Assembly (NCBI GenBank): GCA_050486405.1
Contig: JBJHDF010000028.1
Span: 1-49,230, forward strand
Source: JBJHDF01 sp050486405
GTDB lineage: Bacteria; Pseudomonadota; Gammaproteobacteria; Pseudomonadales; Cellvibrionaceae
Length of the DNA: 49,230 nt
Reading direction: 5' to 3'
Made by a program: the position numbers and the translations under genes. Shown piece by piece: positions 1-6,639 of this stretch; the stretch's first letter is position 1, and each line of letters begins with the position of its first letter. The notes under the pieces were generated by a model. The model saw only the letters and a program-made list of their open reading frames with translations, did not search any database and had not been told where the DNA came from.

Positions 1-1
1 T

Positions 2-622
2 ATCGACCCGGAAGTGCCGGTGGACATGGACCTCTACACCCGCCTCTCCAGCCTGGGTTTCCGCCGCAGTGGCAGCCACATCTATCGCCCCCAGTGCGCG
101 GACTGCCGGGCCTGTATTTCCTGCCGTATTCCGGTTCGGGAATTCCGCCCCAGCCGCAGCCAGCGCCGCTGCGCCCGGCGCAACGAGGACCTGACCGTAA
201 GCCTGGTGGACTCCATTCAGAGCGACGAACACTACCGTCTCTACGCCGACTATATCAGCGGCCGCCACAGCGACGGTGACATGTACCCCCCCTCGCGCAG
301 CCAGTACCGGGCGTTTCTCACCAGTGAGTGGGGACTTACACACTATCTGGAATACCGCCTGGAGGGCCGGCTGCTGGGCGTCGCCGTCTGCGACCGGCTG
401 CGGGACGGCCTCTCTGCCATCTACACCTTCTTCGATCCGGCCGAGGAGCGGCGCAGCCTGGGCAAGCTGGCCATCCTTTCCCAGGTGGCGCAGGCCAGGG
501 CAATGGGCTTGCCCTACGTCTACCTGGGCTACTGGATCCGCTCCTGCGGCAAGATGGAGTACAAGGCCCACTACCGCCCCCTGGAACTGCTGATCAACCA
601 GCGCTGGATCAGGCTAGGCTAA
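2..622 (+). CDS. bpt: Aspartate/glutamate leucyltransferase Bpt (5' end cut off)
   Basis: The protein transfers leucine from Leu-tRNA to proteins that begin with Asp or Glu, which creates a primary N-degron for ClpS/ClpAP. The frame is open to the window edge, so roughly the first 30 residues are missing. Family members are about 235-250 residues and about 206 are visible. The cysteine cluster CADCRACISCR, typical of the ATE/Bpt N-terminal domain, lies at about nt 98-130. The C-terminal block with YVYLGYWI and the run KMEYKAHYRPLE is also characteristic. The same-strand neighbour is infA, and clpA and clpS follow on the other strand, which is the usual Pseudomonas-like N-end rule neighbourhood. 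The Bpt-versus-Ate substrate preference is family knowledge, not something read from this sequence. Confidence 0.93.
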   Translation: MDPEVPVDMDLYTRLSSLGFRRSGSHIYRPQCADCRACISCRIPVREFRPSRSQRRCARRNEDLTVSLVDSIQSDEHYRLYADYISGRHSDGDMYPPSRSQYRAFLTSEWGLTHYLEYRLEGRLLGVAVCDRLRDGLSAIYTFFDPAEERRSLGKLAILSQVAQARAMGLPYVYLGYWIRSCGKMEYKAHYRPLELLINQRWIRLG

Positions 623-703
623 AAATGGGTTGGCCTCGGTGCCGATTTCAGGCACAATTCACCGCTAATTTTTCCAGCACCGGGTTTCCGAGGAATCTGC
701 CGA

Positions 704-922
704 ATGGCAAAAGAAGACAATATTGAATTCGAAGGCGAGGTGATCGACACCCTGCCCAACACCACTTTTCGCGTCAAACTGGAGAACGGCCACGTAGTCA
801 CGGCCCATATCTCCGGCAAGATGCGCAAGAACTATATCCGCATCCTCACCGGCGACAAGGTCAAGGTGGAAATGACCCCCTACGACCTGAGCAAGGGTCG
901 TATCACCTACCGGGCGCGCTAG
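704..922 (+). CDS. infA: Translation initiation factor IF-1
   Basis: IF-1 is a 72-residue OB-fold protein that binds the A site of the 30S subunit and assists IF-2 and IF-3 during initiation. Length and sequence are canonical from MAKEDNIEFEG to the terminal GRITYRAR. The start is preceded by GAGG about 11 nt upstream. It lies 81 nt after bpt on the same strand. I see no tRNA-Ser gene downstream, although in E. coli serW sits between infA and clpA. Confidence 0.99.
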   Translation: MAKEDNIEFEGEVIDTLPNTTFRVKLENGHVVTAHISGKMRKNYIRILTGDKVKVEMTPYDLSKGRITYRAR

Positions 923-1245
923 CTGGTTGCAAAGCTCTCTGCGCGCCCAGTGCGCTCGTCTTGCCAACGTCTTCAACTGCCTCCCAGCACCACAGAATCT
1001 CCCGAGATCGATCGAACCGAAACCCTGGAGCCCGGGGCCGATTCTTCCGCAGTTGAACGCTCGGCTACCGCGCCATATAATATGGCTCGTGGTGCCCTTT
1101 AGTACCCAACGCTTTTTTGCCCATGGCAAATTGGCAGGGCGTAGTAGGCGTCGACATGACGACTGCTCCAGTGGCCCTGAACCAAACCAACCGCGATCAG
1201 AAGCCCTTCTGCAGTCACAAACCCCTACAGCCGAGGAGTTTAGTG
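923..1245. other. Gene-free gap between infA and a secreted-protein gene
   Basis: These 323 bases contain no convincing coding frame and no tRNA on either strand. The clear signal is a sigma70-like promoter at 1053-1081, listed separately, which would give a leader of about 155 nt before the ATG at 1246. I found no strong terminator for infA. Confidence 0.5.
1053..1081 (+). promoter_or_regulatory. Sigma70 promoter with a palindrome over the -10 box
   Basis: The -35 box TTGAAC (1053-1058) and a perfect -10 box TATAAT (1076-1081) are separated by exactly 17 nt. The -10 box lies inside an inverted repeat: GCCATAT (1072-1078), one central A, then ATATGGC (1080-1086). Such a palindrome could be an operator, although no regulator is identified. 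It points toward the two small exported-protein genes at 1246 and 1812. Confidence 0.65.
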
Positions 1246-1752
1246 ATGAATAAACTCATATTAGCTGGTCTTTTGGTCATCCCATCCTTCGCAGCCCTGG
1301 CGGCCGATGTTGAATCCAGCGAACAATGGCGCTATACAGCGGCTCCCAACGCCACTAATGACCAGGCAGTCCACACAGCGAGTATTGCTCCGATAAAGAA
1401 CCGCAGCGGCAAGGGCATGCTGGCAATACATTGCGCCAGGGGCGATCTTTCCCTGGCCTTGAACGTTGACCGCAACATCAACGTCGCGGATCGCAACCTG
1501 ATTCGCTACCGGGTTGATGAGCGCGAGGAGGTGGTGGCGCACTACCTCGGTGGCGCCGATATCATAGATGGTGGTACCCTGATCAACCTGCCCAACGAGT
1601 ATATCGAGCGATTTCTAACCGATATCCTGAGTGGCGAAGAAACGGTGTTGATCGGTTTTTACGACAACCGTCAAAGCGCAACCGCACGCTTCAATCTTGC
1701 CGGCGCATCAAGCGCCATCAGTCAGATGAAAAGGGGCTGTGGCCTGACCTGA
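1246..1752 (+). CDS. Small exported protein, TagO/VasI-like C-terminal pattern
   Basis: This is a 168-residue protein with a clear Sec signal peptide (MNKLILAGLLVIPSFAALAA). The ATG at 1246 was chosen because GAGGAG lies about 8 nt upstream and the signal peptide starts there; a longer frame back to 1117 lacks such support. The mature part has two cysteines: one in AIHCARG, and one in the last residues (RGCGLT) after an ARFNLAGASSAI segment. The pattern 'polar short beta domain, then hFxLxG..xAh..h...C' resembles type VI-associated TagO/VasI proteins, but no type VI genes are visible. Treat that as a fold-level resemblance only. It is probably co-transcribed with the beta-barrel gene 59 nt downstream. 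Confidence 0.75.
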   Translation: MNKLILAGLLVIPSFAALAADVESSEQWRYTAAPNATNDQAVHTASIAPIKNRSGKGMLAIHCARGDLSLALNVDRNINVADRNLIRYRVDEREEVVAHYLGGADIIDGGTLINLPNEYIERFLTDILSGEETVLIGFYDNRQSATARFNLAGASSAISQMKRGCGLT

Positions 1753-1811
1753 CTTCTCCGTCAGCGCTCCACGGGCTTTGCGGTGTCCCACTTCTGAAAA
1801 GGATTTAGGCG

Positions 1812-2402
1812 ATGCCCAAAGCCCAAAAAACTCTTGTCGCCCTCGGCGTTCTGCTCCTGTGTACTTTGCAATGCGCCACGGCCGATACCCTGGACGCCAG
1901 ATGGAGCCTGGGCACTGGTGTGGGCGCGCTTTACGGCAACTCACTGGGTATTAATGTCGGTTACAGAGCCACTGACACCGTCGAGATTTTTGCCCTTTAT
2001 GGCGCTCATAGAGGACCGGGAGCCGGAGTACACTACCATCTGTTCGGCGACACCAACCGATTCTTTAACCCCCGACTGTCAATGACCTACGGTGTAAACG
2101 GTGTAGTCACGGCATACAACGAGGACCGATCAGAGGACGCTCAGGAGTACTTCAACGGTGTTTCACTGGGGGCCGGAACACGCCTGGCGATGGGGCGCAG
2201 CCGACGCAATGCGGTCAACATCGATGCATTCTACAGGGTGTACGACGGAGGCTACTCCAACAGAAAGTCGGAACTTCGCTCGCAGGACCGCCTGTATACC
2301 CAAGGACATCATGGCCAGATGGCTGCGCTTGGGCGCGTCCTGACATCGTTTTTTGGATACTACGACCTTCAGCTGTCCGTCGGGTACAACTATCGGTTCT
2401 GA
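1812..2402 (+). CDS. Putative outer-membrane beta-barrel protein
   Basis: The 196-residue protein has an N-terminal signal peptide (cleavage plausible after CATA near residue 24). After it come alternating polar/hydrophobic strands such as SLGINVGYRA, VEIFALYGAH and RLSMTYGVNG. It ends YDLQLSVGYNYRF, and a terminal Phe preceded by an aromatic is the usual BAM recognition signature of outer-membrane barrels. An AAAGGA-type ribosome site precedes the ATG. I do not recognise a specific family. It lies downstream of the small exported-protein gene and converges on clpA. Confidence 0.75.
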   Translation: MPKAQKTLVALGVLLLCTLQCATADTLDARWSLGTGVGALYGNSLGINVGYRATDTVEIFALYGAHRGPGAGVHYHLFGDTNRFFNPRLSMTYGVNGVVTAYNEDRSEDAQEYFNGVSLGAGTRLAMGRSRRNAVNIDAFYRVYDGGYSNRKSELRSQDRLYTQGHHGQMAALGRVLTSFFGYYDLQLSVGYNYRF

Positions 2403-2474
2403 AGAGTCAGGGATTTCCGCTCAAAGCCACCGGTTTAAAGTGCTGCACCACCCCAAAGCAACGGCGCATTTCTG

Positions 2475-4754
2475 CTACGCCGGCTCCGGGGTTTTGATGT
2501 CTATGCAGAGTTCGTCGCGGTCGGCATCCAGATCCACCACTACCGTACCGCCACCGTCGGACAGCTCGCCAAAGAGCACCGCCTCGGCCAGGGGCTTTTT
2601 CAGCTTTTCCTGGATCAGGCGGGCCATGGGGCGTGCGCCCATCTTCTCGTCGTAACCATGCAGGGCCAACCAGCTGCGGGCGGCTTCGCTGACTTCCAGG
2701 GAAACCCGCTTGTCGTCCAGTTGCGCCTGCAGTTCCACCAGAAACTTATCCACCACCGTCTTGATCACTTCCAGACTCAGGACGCCGAACTGCACCACCG
2801 CGTCCAGACGGTTGCGGAATTCCGGCGTAAAGACCTTTTTCAGCGCCTCCATACCGTCGGTGCTGTGATCCTGATGGGTGAAACCAATGGACGGGCGGCT
2901 CATGGCCTCGGCGCCGGCATTGGTGGTCATGATCAGGATGACATTGCGGAAATCCGCCTTGCGGCCGTTGTTGTCGGTCAGGGTGCCGTGATCCATCACC
3001 TGTAGCAGCAGGTTGAAGACTTCCGGGTGCGCTTTTTCGATCTCGTCCAGCAGCACCACGCTGTGCGGGTGTTTGGTCACCGCGTCGGTGAGCAGGCCAC
3101 CCTGATCGAAACCGACGTAACCGGGCGGCGCGCCGATCAGGCGCGACACCGTGTGCCGCTCCATATATTCGGACATGTCGAAGCGGATCAGCTCCACCCC
3201 CAACACCTTGGATAGCTGGCGGCTGACCTCGGTCTTGCCCACCCCGGTGGGGCCGGAGAAGAGGAAGGAACCGATGGGCTTTTCCTCGCTGGCCAGACCG
3301 GCACGGGACAGCTTGATGGCAGTGGATAGAGTATCGATGGCCTCGTCCTGACCGAACACCACCATCTTGAGCTTCTGATCCAGCTCCCGCAGTTGTTCCT
3401 TGTCTGATGAAGACACGCTCTTGGGGGGAATCCGGGCAATCTTGGCCACCACCTTTTCCACATCGGCCACGCCCACGGTCTTCTTGCGCTTGCTCAGCGG
3501 CTGCAGCTTCTGGTAGGCGCCGGCCTCGTCGATCACGTCGATGGCCTTGTCCGGCAGGAAGCGGTCATTGATATAGCGCTGGGCCAGCTCAGCGGCGGAG
3601 CGCAGGGCCGGGTCGGTGTAGCGCAGGCCGTGGTGTTGCTCGAAACGGCTCTTCAGGCCCCGCAGTATCTGGTAGGTCTCCTCCACGGTGGGCTCGGTGA
3701 CATCCACCTTCTGAAAGCGGCGCGACAGCGCTCGATCCTTGTCAAACACCCCCCGGTATTCCTGGTAGGTGGTGGACCCCATGCAGCGCAATTCACCGGA
3801 GGACAGCAGCGGCTTGAGCAGGTTGGAGGCGTCCATGACCCCGCCCGAGGCGGCGCCGGCGCCGATAATGGTGTGAATCTCGTCGATAAAGAGAATGGCG
3901 TTCTTCTGCTTGCGCAGCTCGCCCAGCAGGCCCTTGAAGCGCTTCTCGAAATCGCCCCGGTACTTGGTGCCGGCCAGCAGCGCACCCATGTCCAGTGAAT
4001 AGACCACACTGTCGGCCAGAGCCTCGGGCACCTCACCGTCGACAATGCGCTTGGCCAGCCCCTCGGCGATGGCGGTCTTACCCACACCGGACTCACCCAC
4101 CAGCAGCGGGTTGTTCTTGCGCCGACGCGAAAGAATCTGGCTGACCCGCTCCAGTTCGTACTCGCGGCCCACCAGGGGATCGATGCGGCCCTTCATGGCC
4201 TGCTCGTTGAGGTTGGAGGCAAAACTCTCCAGCGGGCTCTGAGCGGGTACCTCGCCGCTCACGGATTCCTCGTCCTGCTGCTCCTGAACGCCGTCGTTGC
4301 CGTGGTCGGAGTGGCCGGCCACCTTATGGATGCCGTGGGTGATGTAGTTGACCACGTCGATGCGGGCCACGTTCTGCTGCTTCAGGTAGTAGACCGCCTG
4401 GCTTTCCTGCTCGCTGAAAATGGCCACCAGCACATTGGCGCCGGTGACTTCCTGCTTGCCGGAGGACTGGACGTGGAACACCGCCCGCTGCAGCACCCGC
4501 TGGAAGCCCAGAGTGGGCTGGGTTTCCCGCTCGGAGTCGTTCTCCGGAATCAGCGGCGTGGTGGAGTCGACGAACTCGATCAGTTCCCGGCGCAGGCTGG
4601 CCAGGTCGGCGCCGCAGGCGCGCAGCACGCTGGCCGCCGATTCGTTGTCCAGCAGCGCCAGCAGAAGGTGCTCCACGGTCATGAATTCGTGCCGTTTGGA
4701 GCGCGCCCCCTTGAAAGCCATATTCAGGGTTACTTCCAGATCTTTGCTCAACAT
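2475..4754 (-). CDS. clpA: ClpA, ATPase subunit of the ClpAP protease
   Basis: ClpA is a hexameric double-AAA+ unfoldase that feeds substrates into ClpP. The 759-residue length matches the family. The double Clp N-domain covers about residues 1-145, where ClpS docks. Walker A of D1 is GESGVGKT (220-227) with Walker B ILFIDE near 287-292. Walker A of D2 is GPTGVGKT (501-508) with VVLLDEIEKAHPEV. The ClpP-contacting tripeptide is IGF (623-625). The start ATG at 4754 has AGAGG upstream. clpS lies 55 nt upstream on the same strand, so the adaptor and unfoldase are probably made together. clpP is not in the window. Confidence 0.99.
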   Translation of the reverse strand: MLSKDLEVTLNMAFKGARSKRHEFMTVEHLLLALLDNESAASVLRACGADLASLRRELIEFVDSTTPLIPENDSERETQPTLGFQRVLQRAVFHVQSSGKQEVTGANVLVAIFSEQESQAVYYLKQQNVARIDVVNYITHGIHKVAGHSDHGNDGVQEQQDEESVSGEVPAQSPLESFASNLNEQAMKGRIDPLVGREYELERVSQILSRRRKNNPLLVGESGVGKTAIAEGLAKRIVDGEVPEALADSVVYSLDMGALLAGTKYRGDFEKRFKGLLGELRKQKNAILFIDEIHTIIGAGAASGGVMDASNLLKPLLSSGELRCMGSTTYQEYRGVFDKDRALSRRFQKVDVTEPTVEETYQILRGLKSRFEQHHGLRYTDPALRSAAELAQRYINDRFLPDKAIDVIDEAGAYQKLQPLSKRKKTVGVADVEKVVAKIARIPPKSVSSSDKEQLRELDQKLKMVVFGQDEAIDTLSTAIKLSRAGLASEEKPIGSFLFSGPTGVGKTEVSRQLSKVLGVELIRFDMSEYMERHTVSRLIGAPPGYVGFDQGGLLTDAVTKHPHSVVLLDEIEKAHPEVFNLLLQVMDHGTLTDNNGRKADFRNVILIMTTNAGAEAMSRPSIGFTHQDHSTDGMEALKKVFTPEFRNRLDAVVQFGVLSLEVIKTVVDKFLVELQAQLDDKRVSLEVSEAARSWLALHGYDEKMGARPMARLIQEKLKKPLAEAVLFGELSDGGGTVVVDLDADRDELCIDIKTPEPA

Positions 4755-4809
4755 CGCGTGCTACCTCTGGCGCTTGCTACCTGGTTGACCGGCTCGGCGG
4801 CACCGAGCC

Positions 4810-5172
4810 CTAGTCGTCGTCTTCCACTGCTTCGATCTCGCAAAGCAGCGGATGTTCATTCTCCCTGGCGTACCGGTTGACCTGGGCCGCCTTGGTCTCG
4901 GCTATATCCCGAGTATAGACGCCACAAACCGCTTTGCCCCGGGTGTGTACCGTCAACATGACGCTGGTGGCCTTTTCCCGCGACATGCCAAAAAACTGCT
5001 CCAGTACCACCACCACAAACTCCATGGGGGTATAGTCATCGTTGATCATCAGCACCTTGTACAGGGACGGGCGCTTGAGCTTCGGCCTGGCCACCCGGGT
5101 GGCGACGTTGCCATCGGCCTCATCCTGATCGTCGCTATTTAATGTTAGTTGATAGTCGGAGAATTTGCCCAT
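4810..5172 (-). CDS. clpS: ClpS, N-degron adaptor for ClpAP
   Basis: ClpS binds proteins with N-terminal Leu, Phe, Tyr or Trp and hands them to ClpA. The 120-residue protein has a flexible acidic N-terminal extension (about 1-35) followed by the core. N-degron pocket residues align with the known ones: N44, D45, D46 and M50 in INDDYTPMEFV, and M72 and H76 in VMLTVHTRGKA. The C-terminal NRYARENEHPLLCEIE is near identical to the E. coli family sequence. It is divergent from cspD across a 281 bp gap. Confidence 0.99.
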   Translation of the reverse strand: MGKFSDYQLTLNSDDQDEADGNVATRVARPKLKRPSLYKVLMINDDYTPMEFVVVVLEQFFGMSREKATSVMLTVHTRGKAVCGVYTRDIAETKAAQVNRYARENEHPLLCEIEAVEDDD

Positions 5173-5272
5173 GGATCATTCACAACAGCGATTGATGATT
5201 CCAGCGCCAACGGGCTTCCGTGACGCTAACCTAATTGTACCCCAAAGTCGGCGGTGGCATAGAGGCCAGCGC

Positions 5273-5301
5273 TTGACATTGGTGCAATTCTTGGCTACAA
5301 C
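5273..5301 (+). promoter_or_regulatory. Sigma70 promoter upstream of cspD
   Basis: A perfect -35 TTGACA (5273-5278) is followed 17 nt later by TACAAC (5296-5301), which matches 4 of 6 consensus positions. The orientation is toward cspD and the predicted transcript start is about 5308. That gives a leader of roughly 145 nt. Confidence 0.55.
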
Positions 5302-5307
5302 GACAGA

Positions 5308-5453
5308 TCGCTGTTCAAAAAATCAACACCCGAGCAGCGAGCACGCGCTCTAACTCGACAGGCCTAAGGGAAGTCAGTAGTACTTAGGACATAATAACGA
5401 CACGATACCGGGGTTTTCAGCCCCAGTGTCCAGGCAGAAGGAAGGGTTTAGCC
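5308..5453 (+). promoter_or_regulatory. Long 5' leader of cspD with two small hairpins
   Basis: If the 5273-5301 promoter is used, this leader contains two inverted repeats. The first is CCTAAG (5363-5368) with CTTAGG (5383-5388). The second is GGGG (5410-5413) with CCCC (5421-5424). AGGAAGG lies just before the cspD ATG. The leader length recalls the thermosensing leaders of cspA-type genes, but the structure is not obviously related. Confidence 0.35.
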
Positions 5454-5774
5454 ATGCCTACAGGTACCGTCAAGTGGTTCAACAACGCTAAAGGCTACGG
5501 TTTTATTTTGCCAAACGACGGTGGTGAGGACTTGTTTGCGCACTACTCGGCCATCAGGATGGACGGCTACAAGACACTCAAGGCAGGCCAGGAGGTCTCC
5601 TTTGATGTGACCAAGGGCGACAAGGGACTGCACGCAACAGCCATCACCCCACTCGGCAACCAGACCGGCAAGCCCGACGACGCTACCGGCGACACCTCTG
5701 GACACAATGGCTCCGGCAGCAACAGCCACCAGGCTCAGTCCGAACCCCTGGCGGCTGCTTCGGCCAGCCACTGA
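5454..5774 (+). CDS. cspD: CspD-like cold-shock domain protein with a polar tail
   Basis: A single cold-shock domain occupies residues 1-68, with RNP1 KGYGFI and RNP2 DLFAHYS. CspD proteins bind single-stranded nucleic acid and in E. coli inhibit replication in stationary phase. Position next to clpS is the usual one for cspD. At 106 residues it is longer than E. coli CspD (74). The extra residues, about 70-106, form a low-complexity tail rich in Gly, Ser, Asn, Ala and His that is probably disordered. The ATG is preceded by AGGAAGG. Confidence 0.93.
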   Translation: MPTGTVKWFNNAKGYGFILPNDGGEDLFAHYSAIRMDGYKTLKAGQEVSFDVTKGDKGLHATAITPLGNQTGKPDDATGDTSGHNGSGSNSHQAQSEPLAAASASH

Positions 5775-5852
5775 CCAGACGGTCACCGCTCGTCTCGAGC
5801 ACCTGTTGCGCTCCAGCGCCGCGGGCACGCTGGCTGCGGCCAATTCACTTCT

Positions 5853-5882
5853 CTGGCACGCAAGGTGCCCAGCCGTTACAAT
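5853..5882 (+). promoter_or_regulatory. Promoter directly before the ThuA-like gene
   Basis: CTGGCA (5853-5858), 18 nt, then TACAAT (5877-5882), followed by the GC-rich discriminator AGCGCC and then the ATG at 5889. The predicted transcript start falls on or next to the start codon. No Shine-Dalgarno is visible, so the mRNA may be leaderless. Confidence 0.45.
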
Positions 5883-5888
5883 AGCGCC

Positions 5889-6632
5889 ATGACCTGTCTC
5901 CGCCTCCTGTTACTGACTCTACCGCTCCTGGCCTGCGCCGCGCCCCAGCAGGACGAGCCCATCCGTGTCCTGCTGATTACCGGCGGTGGCTGGCACGATT
6001 ACGAAACCCAGCAGACCCTGTTGACCGAGGGCCTCAGTGAGCGGCTGAACCGACGCATTCAATGGACTGTAGTACATGAGGGCGACGGCAACCCGGAGCA
6101 CCTGGTTTCCGTGATCCAGAAAGACGGCTGGACCACCGGCTACGATGTGGTGGTGCATAACACGGGCTTTGGCCGGGTCAGAGACTCAGACTATGTGGCG
6201 CATCTCGCCGCGCAGCACCTGGGAACCCCGGCGGTGCTGATTCACTCGGCGATACACAGTTACCGGTTTGCCGAGCCCGCCGACCCCTGGTTTGAATTCA
6301 CCGGCATGCAATCCATGTGGCACGAGGACCAGCGTCCGCTGGACGTGGAAAACCTGGCCCCGGACCACCCCATCATGCAGGGCTTTCCGTCAACCTGGAC
6401 TACGCCCTATGAAGAGCTCTACGTGATCGAGAGAACCTGGGGGGAGATTACCCCCCTGGCCCGGGCCTACGGTGTGGAAACCGACGCCTTCCACACTGTG
6501 ACCTGGACCCACGAGGGCGATGGCATCCGGGTGTTTGCCACCACCCTGGGCCACAACAACGACATGTTTGAACAGGACGAGTTTCTGGACAAGGTCGCCC
6601 GGGGCCTGCTGTGGGCCATAGGCGAGCTTTGA
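5889..6632 (+). CDS. ThuA-like domain lipoprotein
   Basis: The 247-residue protein starts at the ATG at 5889, which gives a short signal peptide ending in the lipobox LLAC, so it is probably a lipoprotein acylated at Cys16. The rest is a ThuA-type flavodoxin/amidotransferase-like fold. It contains IRVLLITGGGWHDYE, a central DVVVHNTGF, AVLIHSAIHSYR and the terminal FATTLGHNNDMF. ThuA proteins are linked to trehalose and other sugar metabolism, but the exact reaction is poorly defined, so the function is not assigned. A frame extending to 5865 adds only residues upstream of the signal peptide. It is convergent with icd, 7 nt away. Confidence 0.85.
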   Translation: MTCLRLLLLTLPLLACAAPQQDEPIRVLLITGGGWHDYETQQTLLTEGLSERLNRRIQWTVVHEGDGNPEHLVSVIQKDGWTTGYDVVVHNTGFGRVRDSDYVAHLAAQHLGTPAVLIHSAIHSYRFAEPADPWFEFTGMQSMWHEDQRPLDVENLAPDHPIMQGFPSTWTTPYEELYVIERTWGEITPLARAYGVETDAFHTVTWTHEGDGIRVFATTLGHNNDMFEQDEFLDKVARGLLWAIGEL

Positions 6633-6639
6633 CCCTCTC

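Noticed and set aside
923..1245. tRNA-Ser between infA and clpA, as in E. coli
   Set aside because: No cloverleaf, T-loop or CCA end found on either strand.
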